Source of the DNA: a virus
Reading direction: 5' to 3' (one strand)
DNA: 53,746 bases
Virus record (IMG/VR): IMGVR_UViG_3300043331_002800
Location: 1-53,746 of that record
The position numbers and the translations under genes were made by a program. The notes beneath the pieces are model-generated. The model worked only from the letters and a program-made list of their open reading frames with translations, was not told where the DNA came from and did no database searches. This document shows, piece after piece, positions 6,838 to 16,996 of this stretch. Position 1 is the stretch's first letter. Every line of letters starts with the position of its first letter.

Positions 6838-9800
6838 GGGGGGAACCCCTCGAGATCCAAGTGCTCGGTTCGCACGCTCTCGTTGTCGACGTCGAGCGTG
6901 TGCTTCTCGCAGCGCATGATGCGATCGACGTAGCCGACGTCCGAGGTGCCTTCGAAATGTGTGAGCTCGACGTTGTCGCCCAGGTCCTCATTCGTGCCGC
7001 AGAGATTTTCCTCGAAACTATTGACGATCGGGCCGGTGCCCCTGAGCTCGAGCTGCAGGTCGCGGAGATCCTCAGCCGTGGCCTGCTCGCGCGTCATGTC
7101 CAGTTCGAGGACCATGGGCCGCGTGCCGTACTTCCCGATGCTGCCGGCGTGCGTCACGGGTGTGAGCTGCGAGACCCAATCTTGCTGGCCAGGAAAGGGC
7201 GGCAGCTGCTCGGGTGGCTGCGGCGTGCCGAAATTGAGCGGGCGGGCGTAGCGGCGCGCATAGAACCCTCCCATGCTGTTTTTGATCTCGTCGCGTCGCC
7301 GGTCGGATTCAAAGCTCTGTTTGAGGACATCCGTGACGTCGAGGATGTCACGCACGACCGGAGCCGCCGGCGTCACCATTGACCCGATGAGTTGCCCGTC
7401 CTTGTTCTCGCCAAGATCGATCCCGTGCAGATGGAACCGACGCGTCAGCGCGTTGAGGATCATCGTCTGGCCGTCCTGGCCGAGCAGCCAGGCACCGATA
7501 TGGCCGCCCGCGACGCGGGCTTCGCTCCGCGTCTTGCAGGCCTCGAACGACGTCGAGCGAATCCGCGCATAGGGCGCGTCAGCATTGACCGTGAGGTGCG
7601 GCAGCCAGTCCCCGATCGTGTAGTTTTGCGTGACGAAGTTGATCAGGAAGTGCAGGATCTGTCGGGCCAGCGAGTCGATCATGCGGCCCGTGCCGTCCCC
7701 GGTTTCTTCAATCCCGCAAATATTGACGAGGATCGGGACCTGCCCGGTGCGGGCCAGCACCGACCGCGGCCCTTCGGCGTAGAACACGGTCAGGCGCTCG
7801 CCGTTGATGTCGCGATAGTTCTGGCTCCCGAAGGCGTCACTCCAGCCGCCTGTGCCGGGCCAATAGAACTCGCCGCTCTCCGGAAGCGCGATCCGCATGC
7901 GCGCCGGGTAATCGGTGCCGAGCGAGAGCCCGGGCCCCGTCGGCACGAACAGCGAATGAAACGCCGTCGGCGCGTGGCTGAACAACACGTACTCGTCGAG
8001 CGATTTGTTCAGCGCGGGAATACTGCGCTGGCCGGTGAAGATCGCCGGCACCACCCCTTGCGGTACCGGGTAGTGGTCGTCGGTCAGCGCCCCGTAGCCG
8101 ATGGGGATAGGTTTGCCCAGCATCCCAGGATTGCCTGGACTGATCGGATCGGTCGGGTCGTTCCCCATGTTCGGGAACGTCCCGAGCGTGAACCGGCGCT
8201 GTGGATATTCCGGCGGCGGTTGAAGATCCATCAGCGATTGCAGATAGCCGGAGGCTTGCAGTTGCATCTGCAGGCCCTTGAGCGGCTTGGCGCTCGTGAC
8301 CGATCCGCTGAAGACGCGCCGGGGCAGATTCGCGTCGAGGGGCGTCACCGCCCGCGCACGAATCGCGACTTCGGTCGAGACGTAGAGCTCGAGCAGGGCA
8401 TTGACGAGCGAATCGGTGGCTTCAAGGGCCCGGAGCGCGCGATCGGTATCGACGAGCACCGAGGTCAGCGTTGAGCCCCGGAGGTCCCCGGACCGGTTCA
8501 CGAGCGCGCGGGTGATGGTGCCGAATCGCTCGACGCGCGGATCGTCGGCCGTCGTGACGTTGATCGGCACCTTGCTGTAGCGCTTCAGCGTGCCGCCAGG
8601 GGGCGTGAGGTCCACGTAGGCGACCGGGACCTGCGCCCCACAGAGGTCGACGCCGACCGGCGGATTGACGCCGGCGACGACTTCGCCGCCCCCGACACAG
8701 GGCGAGCTGGCGGGCAACTGCGGCGGCGTGTCCACGGCCCCCAGCACAATGACCTGATCGATTTCCTCGTCGTCCTCGTCGTCCTCAGGCGGCAGGTCTT
8801 CCGGGGGACACGGACAGGGCGGCTGCGGCGCCGGGACCGGCTCGGGCGGGGGCACCGGCGGCAACGGCACCGCCGTCGGGGGTCGGAAGCCTCCGTGCAT
8901 CTGGATCCCGCCACTGCACAGCGACCCGGGCGATGAATCGAAGATGTTGCCATTGGCGACCGAGAGGATCACGGCCCCATCGGACAGCCGGAACTTCGTG
9001 ATTTGCGCCGGCGCGATCCCCGGGTTCGCCGTGGTCGCCGCCCAGAAGTGGATCTGATCCCGATCCACACACACCGTGCCCCAGTCGGTCGTCGCGTTGT
9101 CGTAGATTTGAATCAGCGCCCCGCCGGCGTCGTACCGTTTGATGTCGACGAAGTCCGCCACGAGCACGCCGCCATCCGGCAGGAGCGCGATCCCGCGCGC
9201 CTTTTCGGCCCCGACCGCCGGCGGCAGCGTCGCAAAGTCCGCCAGTTGAACATCCGAGACGACGTCGTATCGCTTGATCTTGCGGCCCAGCGACGTGTAG
9301 AACATCGTCGCGCCATCCGCGGCAAGCTCGATCGCCGGCGTACCGCCCAGGTCCGGGGCCGCCGCATACGCTTGCACGAACGCGCCGTCAGGCGCGTACT
9401 TATTGATCGGCCGTTCGGCGGCCAGCCCCGTCCCGACGGTTTCACCGCAGGGCGTGCCGCCGCCGCCGCCGTGACCGGCGTAAATAAATCCGTTCACATC
9501 TTGCGCGAGCGAGTGCGTGTTCGTGCCGGCGCCGCCGGTGTGGTGCGTCAGGAGGTTGAGGTTGTGATCGAACTCCACCAGCGCCGGCCCGTTACTGGCC
9601 CCGCCGATCGGAATGTTGCGTTCGGCGGCAAAGAAGATGTGGCCGTTGGCCGCGACGACCGAGCCTGCCGGTTCCTCTCCAGGCAGAAACACCCGTCGCT
9701 TGAGGGCACCCGTCGCGTCGTAGAGATAGACGTGCTTATTGCCGACGAGAACGTCCCCGACCGCCGGCGCGGGCTCATAAAAGAGCACCGGCTGACTGAA

Positions 9801-11081
9801 CAGGAAGTGTCCGGCCTCAGTCGTGACGTTCGTCGATCCGGGCGTGAGATCTGGTCGCCCGACGAATCCGCCGGTGACCACCGCGCCCCAATTCGATTCG
9901 ACCCCGCGCCCGGCCGTGAGCGCATTCCTCGAGATAAACCCGAGTTCAATGACCAGGCGGTCGCCACGCTGACAGGTGACGGCACTTAGGGCCTGCGGGG
10001 CATCCAACGACCAGCCCTGCGGCCCGGCCGACGGGATCTCATTGGACAACGGATCGGTGTAGGTGTCGAGGAGCGTGCCGCGGACGGCATCAGTCTCGCC
10101 CACCGTCACGAAGACGTGGAGCGCCCAGGAGCAGTCGGAGTCCGCCGCGAATGTCCTGGCACCGATGACAAGGTCGATCGTGCCGCCGAAGGTCTGCGCG
10201 TCGAGCGGCTCGGAGACCCACCGGTCTAACCCAACTTTGACGGTTCCGGCGGCGGTCTCTGTCCCCGAGGAAATCCCTGGGAGATTGCCGCCACCCTTGT
10301 ACCCGGAGAGCGTCAAGCCGGCGATGAACTCCGTCGTGATATCCCACGACCCGCGAACGGTCGTCGGGGAAAACAGGGCCGTCAGCGCGTTGATCAGGTA
10401 CAGCTTCGAATAGGCAATCGACTCGTTGAAAAAGGGGCCAGCCGCCTGGTGGAGCGTCCCGCTGAAGAGCGTCCAGTCGCGACCATTCCCAGAACTGTCC
10501 GTGAAGGCATCCGGATCATAGAACGTCGCGAAATTGTAGATGTTCGTCGCGTCGATCAGGGTGGGCGCATCACGCTCCGCGCGAATCTCCGTCGCGTTGA
10601 GCGCCCGCGTGTACAGTTTGACCGACTCCTGCTCCATCGACGCATCGACGTCCGTCCAGATCGACGCCAGCGTGACGTCGCCATCAGCACTGACGATTTG
10701 CGCGGCGAGCGTGAGGTCGTCCGTGCCATCCAGTGAGGAGAGATAGAGCGAGTGCGTGGCGCCGGCCTTGACATAGGCGACGTGGTACCACATCCCGACG
10801 GTGAGAACCGGGCCCGTCACGTAGTGATCCGTCGGGTCGTTCCAGACGTCCAGCGCGAGCGTCTGCCCATCGCTGTCAAGACCGATCCAGACGTAGTTCG
10901 TGTCGAACTCGGTCACCGCATTGGAGAAGGTCGCGATCGATTTGAACGCGGCGGGCGTGACCACGCGATCGAGTCTGATCCAGCGCAAGTAGGTGAAGTC
11001 ACCGGCACCGAACGCCGGCAGACCCGACGTCCGTCGGTACTGGACGATGGTGTTCGGTGGGTCGAGAGGCCGGATCGCCAT
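6834..11081 (-). CDS. giant tail hub/host-specificity protein with lectin-like and beta-propeller domains
   Basis: A 1415-residue modular protein. Residues about 25-215 resemble a LamG/concanavalin-A-like jelly roll (FTYLRWIRL, MWYHVAYVKAG, SLYLSS). Residues about 245-437 form a second beta-rich domain. Residues about 442-735 have repeated strand blocks typical of an NHL/YncE-type beta-propeller. A Pro-rich then acidic linker (about 736-776) leads to a C-terminal domain of about 610 residues with tail hub character. The ATG at 11081 directly abuts the upstream stop. Position after the tape measure and distal tail genes supports a tail-tip adhesin and hub. The fusion of propeller and hub is unusual. 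Confidence 0.7.
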   Translation of the reverse strand: MAIRPLDPPNTIVQYRRTSGLPAFGAGDFTYLRWIRLDRVVTPAAFKSIATFSNAVTEFDTNYVWIGLDSDGQTLALDVWNDPTDHYVTGPVLTVGMWYHVAYVKAGATHSLYLSSLDGTDDLTLAAQIVSADGDVTLASIWTDVDASMEQESVKLYTRALNATEIRAERDAPTLIDATNIYNFATFYDPDAFTDSSGNGRDWTLFSGTLHQAAGPFFNESIAYSKLYLINALTALFSPTTVRGSWDITTEFIAGLTLSGYKGGGNLPGISSGTETAAGTVKVGLDRWVSEPLDAQTFGGTIDLVIGARTFAADSDCSWALHVFVTVGETDAVRGTLLDTYTDPLSNEIPSAGPQGWSLDAPQALSAVTCQRGDRLVIELGFISRNALTAGRGVESNWGAVVTGGFVGRPDLTPGSTNVTTEAGHFLFSQPVLFYEPAPAVGDVLVGNKHVYLYDATGALKRRVFLPGEEPAGSVVAANGHIFFAAERNIPIGGASNGPALVEFDHNLNLLTHHTGGAGTNTHSLAQDVNGFIYAGHGGGGGTPCGETVGTGLAAERPINKYAPDGAFVQAYAAAPDLGGTPAIELAADGATMFYTSLGRKIKRYDVVSDVQLADFATLPPAVGAEKARGIALLPDGGVLVADFVDIKRYDAGGALIQIYDNATTDWGTVCVDRDQIHFWAATTANPGIAPAQITKFRLSDGAVILSVANGNIFDSSPGSLCSGGIQMHGGFRPPTAVPLPPVPPPEPVPAPQPPCPCPPEDLPPEDDEDDEEIDQVIVLGAVDTPPQLPASSPCVGGGEVVAGVNPPVGVDLCGAQVPVAYVDLTPPGGTLKRYSKVPINVTTADDPRVERFGTITRALVNRSGDLRGSTLTSVLVDTDRALRALEATDSLVNALLELYVSTEVAIRARAVTPLDANLPRRVFSGSVTSAKPLKGLQMQLQASGYLQSLMDLQPPPEYPQRRFTLGTFPNMGNDPTDPISPGNPGMLGKPIPIGYGALTDDHYPVPQGVVPAIFTGQRSIPALNKSLDEYVLFSHAPTAFHSLFVPTGPGLSLGTDYPARMRIALPESGEFYWPGTGGWSDAFGSQNYRDINGERLTVFYAEGPRSVLARTGQVPILVNICGIEETGDGTGRMIDSLARQILHFLINFVTQNYTIGDWLPHLTVNADAPYARIRSTSFEACKTRSEARVAGGHIGAWLLGQDGQTMILNALTRRFHLHGIDLGENKDGQLIGSMVTPAAPVVRDILDVTDVLKQSFESDRRRDEIKNSMGGFYARRYARPLNFGTPQPPEQLPPFPGQQDWVSQLTPVTHAGSIGKYGTRPMVLELDMTREQATAEDLRDLQLELRGTGPIVNSFEENLCGTNEDLGDNVELTHFEGTSDVGYVDRIMRCEKHTLDVDNESVRTEHLDLEGFPP

Positions 11082-12218
11082 CTACGGCACCAGCGACGAC
11101 GTGAAGACTGACCGCTGCGGCGCCGTTGGCTTCTTCCTCGGCGGGGCCTGGGTCCCGCCCGTAAGGAACGTCACCGGAGCGGGCACATCGGCATAGCCGA
11201 ACTCGATCGCGTTCCAGCGGTCGATCGTCCAGCCGAACCCGTCCGGCAGCGTCTCATAGACCGTCGCATACGGCTTGAACTCATTCGTGAGGGCGACGGC
11301 GGGGCCCAGGACGTCCACCCCGGCCTGACGGATGACCGGCGCGAGCATCTTGTTCGATGGCGCGCTCTTGCGCGCCACGACAATCAGGGTCGCCGCGTAC
11401 AGCCGCCCATCAGGATTGTGGATGTCCTGAAACCCGAATGTGTCGATGGCGCCTGGCGTGCTCGTCGCATTCTTCGTCACGCCGCCGTCAGCCTTGATTT
11501 TGGCGACGTTTTTGTAGCGGTCGACAAACGCGGTGCGGTTCGTAAATTCGTTGTGCCCGCCAACGCTGTCGGGCAAGAACGTCTGCACCCGGATGTTCGG
11601 CCCGAGCATCATCGCCGTCGCGCCGCCGCCCGAGCTGTCTTGCATGATCGAGTTGCCCAGGCGGGCATTGGCGACGACGGCGTGGTGCGTGAACTCGTTC
11701 CAGGCGCTGCTGCCGTTCTGCGTGTCCAGCCCCGTCGCGTTAACAAAGACGGAGGTCGTGCCATTGGACGTCACGAGCACGACGACGGACCCCCCGCTGT
11801 GATCGACCTCCACCTGGACGTTGAGGTGGAACGGGCGTGCCACATCGAGCGCCATCGTCGAGGCGGCGATCTCGACGTCGTCGCCTCGACGAATCGAGAG
11901 CGTGCCGTCAGGGTTGACATCGATCTTCACGTGGACCGTGCCGGAGAGCCCGAACGAGAGCAGCGTCTCACGCGCGGCCGGCAGCGCCGCCAGGTACCGT
12001 TGGGCGCCCATGATGAATGCGCCCGCGGGCGCGCCGCCCGGGAATGGCGCCGTCTTCGTGATGGACGCCGTGGCGTCCAGAAAGACGAGGCCCGTCCCCC
12101 CGAACGGCCCGTAGAGGCCGACGTCATACGTCCCGGTGGCGGAGGTGTAGCCGGCGGGTTGGTCGAGGAGATGCGCGGTCGTGTACCAGCCGAAATTATC
12201 CTGGTGCAGGATCGCCAT
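11082..12218 (-). CDS. distal tail structural protein, jelly-roll-like
   Basis: A 378-residue beta-rich protein with no cysteine-rich or catalytic motif. The pattern of DVEIAAS, FHLNVQVEVDHSGGSVVVLVTSN and similar strands resembles the sugar-binding or baseplate upper-protein folds found at phage tail tips. I start it at the ATG at 12218, 2 nt after the upstream stop codon; the 155-residue frame extension upstream is Arg-rich shadow. It lies between a distal tail protein and the tail hub, so it is probably part of the tip complex. Confidence 0.65.
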   Translation of the reverse strand: MAILHQDNFGWYTTAHLLDQPAGYTSATGTYDVGLYGPFGGTGLVFLDATASITKTAPFPGGAPAGAFIMGAQRYLAALPAARETLLSFGLSGTVHVKIDVNPDGTLSIRRGDDVEIAASTMALDVARPFHLNVQVEVDHSGGSVVVLVTSNGTTSVFVNATGLDTQNGSSAWNEFTHHAVVANARLGNSIMQDSSGGGATAMMLGPNIRVQTFLPDSVGGHNEFTNRTAFVDRYKNVAKIKADGGVTKNATSTPGAIDTFGFQDIHNPDGRLYAATLIVVARKSAPSNKMLAPVIRQAGVDVLGPAVALTNEFKPYATVYETLPDGFGWTIDRWNAIEFGYADVPAPVTFLTGGTQAPPRKKPTAPQRSVFTSSLVP

Positions 12219-12220
12219 CG

Positions 12221-12988
12221 CTACAACGCCAACCCCTTGCCGCATTCGGCAAACTCGAGATCGATCTCCGAGAGCCCCGGGTTCTCGCGCAGGATCTTCG
12301 TCACAGGCGTCATGAGATTCACGAGCCACGCATCGTTCAGCGTGCCATCCGGGATGAGCAGAAAGGGCCGCGACCGCCCGCGGGCGTCGCGCTCGAGTGA
12401 GATCAAGAGATTGCGCAGCGTCTGATCGAGGAAGACATGGCCAGACTTGTCGCGCAGCCGTACGCCCATCTCGTACGGCAGCCGCACGCCGTAATCCGTG
12501 CGATGGATGTTCTCCGGCACGGTGGGGTGCTGCTCGTTCTCGGACGCCCGGCGGGAGAAGTCGATCGGTCGCAGGGTCTGAATGAGCAGCAGCTCGGCGA
12601 TCGCGACGACCGTGGCCGCGCCGGTAATGGCGACGTCCCAGGTCGTGCTGGTTGTATTGGCCAAGCCACGGTAGTCTTTCCACGGGTCCAGGGGGTGACC
12701 GTCTTCCGGCAGCGCGGCGACCGCGAGGCCATTGCTGAATCCGGAGGTGTTCGTGACGGTGATCGTCGCGCCGACCAGCTTGTGATGAATGAGGGCGATC
12801 GCTTGGAGCGTCTTCGCGGCCCCGAAGGTGGCGCGAATCGTGGCGGCACTGCCCGTCGATTTGAAGACGGTATGGGCAATACCGTCTTGGAGATTCGTGA
12901 GCGGAAATTCTGGATCTTCCGCGCCGGTGAGACTCAGCGTCGCCTGGGCGGTCAGGATGTCCGACGGCAGGCAGAAGTAACTGCTCAT
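12221..12988 (-). CDS. distal tail protein
   Basis: A 255-residue protein. The N-terminal half (LTNLQDG, AATIRATFG, ALIHHKLVGATITVTN) resembles a discoidin/galactose-binding-like beta sandwich. The C-terminal half is more helical and ends ENPGLSEIDLEFAECGKG. Tail-tip proteins of this size directly follow the tape measure gene in siphophages, which fits. The start overlaps the tape measure stop as ATGA. Confidence 0.7.
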   Translation of the reverse strand: MSSYFCLPSDILTAQATLSLTGAEDPEFPLTNLQDGIAHTVFKSTGSAATIRATFGAAKTLQAIALIHHKLVGATITVTNTSGFSNGLAVAALPEDGHPLDPWKDYRGLANTTSTTWDVAITGAATVVAIAELLLIQTLRPIDFSRRASENEQHPTVPENIHRTDYGVRLPYEMGVRLRDKSGHVFLDQTLRNLLISLERDARGRSRPFLLIPDGTLNDAWLVNLMTPVTKILRENPGLSEIDLEFAECGKGLAL

Positions 12989-15900
12989 GAGGTGGCCGCC
13001 CGACGGATGGCGCTGCCGAATCCGTGGGTGTTCAGCACCGCTTGGTCCGAGATCCGTTCAATGAACACGCGGCGATCGACAATTCTGGCCGAGAGGGTGT
13101 CGTAGGTATCGCCGCCGATGCTCACCGGCAGAGTGAGATAAATCGGCGGGTGCGTCGGGAGGCTCGCGGCGCTGACGGTGCCGGCCGCGGCGGCGTTCTC
13201 GCCCGCCGACCGAGCGCTGTGCACCAGGCCGAGCGCCACGCTCGGCATGGCCCAGCGGTCGGCGAGGGCCTGCGCGTCGCGGAGCCGCGACATGAAGTCG
13301 GCCTGCCACGCCGCGCCGGCCGCGCGCGCGCGCTCGAGCTGGAGCGGGATTTCTTTCAGGCCGCCCGGCGAGGCGCCGAAGTTCAGCCTATTGACGGCGC
13401 CGGCGGCCTCATCGGCGGCGCTCACCGCCAGGTCGCGCCAACGTTTCCAGGGGCCGTCATCGCGCAGCTGGCTTTCCACCGTGCCCAGCTCGACTTTGAT
13501 TTTCTCCGTCGCATCGCGCTTGATGCGATCGGCTTCCGCGACCGCGGCGTCGGCCGCCGTTTTCCAGGCCGACGGCACATCGCCTTTGAGGGCCTTGATG
13601 ATCGCGCCGAGGCCCTCCTTGAGGATGTCGTTCGTGGTCTGCTGCTCGGTCCGGAGCTGCCCATCGGCGCGCATCTGATCGACGATCGCCTGCGTCTCGT
13701 CATCGAGAGCCAGGCCGCGTTCCTTGCTCAGCCGGATCAACGTTTCGATGAGGGGCCGGATGGCTTCCTTCGCATCGGCCTCGGTGAAGCCGGCCGCCGT
13801 CAGTTGCCGGTAGGCACTGAGCCCCTGCTGTTCGAGCCGGGCAAAGGAGTCCTGCGTCAAGCCATTCAGATTGGCCTGCGCAATAGTCAGCTGATTGAGC
13901 GTGCCGATCTGATCGAGGAGCGGCTTGTTCTCGACCGTGAGCTCACGCCAGCGCTTGAGCCGGTCGAAGGCCTCCGTCCCGGCGAAGCCGAAGCGTTCGG
14001 CGCTGGCGATCAGATCGTCGATCGCGGGGCCCACGGCCGACACCGATTCCGGGATGCTCTTGCCCTGCGCGCGCCAGGTGTTGAAGCTGTCCAGGACGAT
14101 CAGGCTCGCGCGGTCAAACTCGGTTTGGAAATTCGCGACGATGGTGGCGTTGGCGGCCGCGATCGCCTCGGCCGACGCCTCGGCCTGTGCGCCACTGGTC
14201 TCCGTCAGACGCCGGAACTCGGCCTCGACATTCGCACGAATCCCCGCGAGCAGGCCCTGCGTGGCCCCGCCGATGATGTCCAGCTGGCCCTGCACGGCCT
14301 GATTGATACTGTCGAGCTCGAGGCCCAGCGCGCGCGCGCGGTCGATCAGGGCGCGGAAGTTCGCATCCCACGCGACGCCGGCCTTGTCGGCGTAGGCGAC
14401 AAACTCGCTGACGAGCCCATTTAATTGGTCGAGGGCCAGGGCGCCGCTCGCACCGCCCTGGGCGATCAGATCGAGCAGGGGTCGCGCTTTCTCGGCCATC
14501 AGGCCAATGTTCTGCGCCGTCAGACCGCCGAGCTCCTTGATGATCGACTGCAGGTTGAGAGCGACGGCTTGCTGACGTCGCAGTTCAATCTCCGCCGCGC
14601 GTTCCGGCGTGCCGATCCCCGCCAAGGTCGTGGTCGGGTCGAACAGCTGCGACCGCGTCGCTTCGATCTGTTCCATCAAGTCACGGGAGAACGCCAGATG
14701 GGTGTTGGCGTCGCCGAGCGCGGTCGCGAACTCCCGCGCCAGCGCCTCGGTCTCGCGCATCCGGTCTTCGAAGGCGCGGAGTTCCGTGGCCGACTGATTG
14801 ATCGAATCCGAGAGGCCGCTAAAGAACGAGTAGGTCGCGGTGAACGAAGCAATGCCGGCGGTGATCTTCTCGGCGGTGGTCGCGCTAAGCTTGTTGGCCT
14901 TGTCCAAGCTGGTAATCAGCTGGTCCACGGTCGCGATCGCCGTGCCGACCGTACGCGAGATCGCACTCATGCTGCCATCGGCGATCTGGGCGATCTGCTG
15001 AAATCCGCTCGCAAGACTGCTGAGGGCCGTGTGCCATTGGCCGACGATATCGCCGCGGACGGCGCGCTCGGCCGCCTGCCAACGCTCCCACGCGGCACGG
15101 AGGGCGTCGGCGGTGAAAACGCCAGCCTCGCGCATCTGCTCGTAATCGCGCCGGGCCTCAGCGGCCGTGCGTTCGAGCTCCGCGCGCGTCTCGACGCCGC
15201 GGGCCTTCATGCGCTCCACGATGGTGTCGGCGGTCCCGAGCGCCAGGTCGCGTTCGTGCTGGTAGTACTCCTTGATGCGCTGCTCAGCGACCTGGTAGTA
15301 CTCCGTGTTGGCGAAGCCTTGTTTCTTGAGCGCTTCGAGCTCGCGCGTTTCGGCCTGCCCAATCTCCAGGAGGCGCTTGGCCGTGCCGGTGGTGCGCGCC
15401 AGTTGCAGGCGGTTCTCGGCGTCGATCTCGATCTGGATGACCTTGAGCAGGTTCTCGGCGAGGTGCTGCGCGCCCTTCTGTTGTTCCTCGTAGTACTTCT
15501 TCGTCCGCTCAGCGGCGTCCTTTTCGTTCTCCTTCTGCAGCTTGAAGAGGGTGCCCTGAATGTCGGCCTGCGCCTTCAGCGCGACCGTGCGGGCCTGTTC
15601 GGCCTCGGAGACGGCATGCACTTCGCCGGCGGTAAAGCGGTACGCCTTGGCGATATCCGATTCAGACTTGCCGGCCTTGAGCAACGCCGCGATCTGGTCG
15701 TATTGCGCCTGGGTCAGCGTCGAGAGACCCGTCTGAATGTTCTGCAGCGCCTCGGCGCGCTCCTCCTCCTTGCGCGCGGCCTGTTCATTGGCCGTCGTCG
15801 CGTCCTGAAGCTGCTCTTTGTAGAGGTGGACCGTCGCCGTCGTGAGCTTCAGCGTCTTGTCGCGGGCATTGAGCTTTTCGGCGACATGTTCTTCCGAGTC

Positions 15901-16992
15901 GCCCATCTTCAGTCCGGCGGCGATTTCGTCCTTCGTCGCCTGCGACAGATTCTTCAACTGGAGCTCGGAGTCTTTCAGCCGGCTGACGTACGTGACCTGC
16001 GCCTGCGTGGCGCGCGTCACCGAGGCCGTGAGCTGATTGGTGAGCCCTTGCGCCTCGGCGATGGCCTTGTTCGACTCGTCGATCAGTTCCTTGCGTCGCG
16101 CCGCGGCGGCGGCATCGCCCTCGCCGAAGCCGACCTTCGCCGTCCCGAATCCCTGCGCGATCTCGCTGGCTGTTTGTTTGGTGCTGATCGCCTGACGCGC
16201 GATGAGGACGAGCGATCCGAGGATGTCGGTGGTCGTCGCCTGCACGTCGGCCTTGAAGCCGCGCCAGGCCGCCGTCGCCTCACTGATGGCCTTGAGCTGC
16301 TCCTCGGTCGAGACGCGCGCGCTCTTGCCGAGCGATTCAATGTCGGCACGGACTGCCGGCGCGACTTCCTTCCACGTGCGCCCGAGCAGCACGGTCGCGG
16401 CATCATTGCGTGTGCCGGCGCCCGTCGTCTCATTGATCGCTTTGGTGACGATGAAGAACTGCTCCTCGACGGATTTGCCGTCGAGCCGCTCCATTGAGAG
16501 GCCCACCGATTCCAGCGCGGCCTTGACGCTGTCGGACGGACTGGCGAGCGCCTTGCTCAGATTGAAGGCCGAGAGCGCGAGCGCGCCCTGGGTGGTGTTC
16601 GTGCGCTGCTCGACATAGTCAAACCGCTGGAGCGTGTCGGTCGTGAGCCCGGTCACGTCCTTGAGGTCGAGCATCCGGCTGGCGCTATTGACGGCCTCCA
16701 CCGCCATCTGCCCCAGCCCGCTCGCGACGCGGTCAATGATGTTGGCGATCGAGAAGGCGCCAGCGAGTTTGGCGACCGACCCGGCCAGCGCACTCGTCGC
16801 GCCCGTCGCCTTGGTGCCGCCGGTCTCGACCTTCGCCGTGGCCGTCGAGACGACGTTCCCGAACTGGTCGTAGATGGTGCCGGCGCCTTTGACTTGCGCG
16901 ACGATGCCGCCAAGCTGCCGCTCCACGCGTTGCAGCGTGTCGATCGCTTGTTGGGCGTCGGCGCCCAGGCGCAGGGTCAGATCGTCGGCCAT
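12985..16992 (-). CDS. tape measure protein
   Basis: A 1335-residue protein, the longest of the tail genes apart from the hub. It is mostly helical with heavy Ala, Glu, Gln and Lys content. Hydrophobic segments lie near residues 75-95 and 690-760. The N-terminus (LTLRLGADAQQAIDTLQRVERQLGG) is typical of tape measure proteins. Using the rule of about 0.15 nm per residue, the tail would be near 200 nm, an estimate only. It follows the frameshifted chaperone genes, the canonical order. Confidence 0.95.
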   Translation of the reverse strand: MADDLTLRLGADAQQAIDTLQRVERQLGGIVAQVKGAGTIYDQFGNVVSTATAKVETGGTKATGATSALAGSVAKLAGAFSIANIIDRVASGLGQMAVEAVNSASRMLDLKDVTGLTTDTLQRFDYVEQRTNTTQGALALSAFNLSKALASPSDSVKAALESVGLSMERLDGKSVEEQFFIVTKAINETTGAGTRNDAATVLLGRTWKEVAPAVRADIESLGKSARVSTEEQLKAISEATAAWRGFKADVQATTTDILGSLVLIARQAISTKQTASEIAQGFGTAKVGFGEGDAAAAARRKELIDESNKAIAEAQGLTNQLTASVTRATQAQVTYVSRLKDSELQLKNLSQATKDEIAAGLKMGDSEEHVAEKLNARDKTLKLTTATVHLYKEQLQDATTANEQAARKEEERAEALQNIQTGLSTLTQAQYDQIAALLKAGKSESDIAKAYRFTAGEVHAVSEAEQARTVALKAQADIQGTLFKLQKENEKDAAERTKKYYEEQQKGAQHLAENLLKVIQIEIDAENRLQLARTTGTAKRLLEIGQAETRELEALKKQGFANTEYYQVAEQRIKEYYQHERDLALGTADTIVERMKARGVETRAELERTAAEARRDYEQMREAGVFTADALRAAWERWQAAERAVRGDIVGQWHTALSSLASGFQQIAQIADGSMSAISRTVGTAIATVDQLITSLDKANKLSATTAEKITAGIASFTATYSFFSGLSDSINQSATELRAFEDRMRETEALAREFATALGDANTHLAFSRDLMEQIEATRSQLFDPTTTLAGIGTPERAAEIELRRQQAVALNLQSIIKELGGLTAQNIGLMAEKARPLLDLIAQGGASGALALDQLNGLVSEFVAYADKAGVAWDANFRALIDRARALGLELDSINQAVQGQLDIIGGATQGLLAGIRANVEAEFRRLTETSGAQAEASAEAIAAANATIVANFQTEFDRASLIVLDSFNTWRAQGKSIPESVSAVGPAIDDLIASAERFGFAGTEAFDRLKRWRELTVENKPLLDQIGTLNQLTIAQANLNGLTQDSFARLEQQGLSAYRQLTAAGFTEADAKEAIRPLIETLIRLSKERGLALDDETQAIVDQMRADGQLRTEQQTTNDILKEGLGAIIKALKGDVPSAWKTAADAAVAEADRIKRDATEKIKVELGTVESQLRDDGPWKRWRDLAVSAADEAAGAVNRLNFGASPGGLKEIPLQLERARAAGAAWQADFMSRLRDAQALADRWAMPSVALGLVHSARSAGENAAAAGTVSAASLPTHPPIYLTLPVSIGGDTYDTLSARIVDRRVFIERISDQAVLNTHGFGSAIRRAATS

Positions 16993-16996
16993 CGCG

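Noticed and set aside
14425-16497. 690-residue open frame on the plus strand opposite the tape measure gene
   Set aside because: It is antisense to a well-supported gene, Arg/Leu/Gly-rich and has no domain; such frames are expected in GC-rich DNA.
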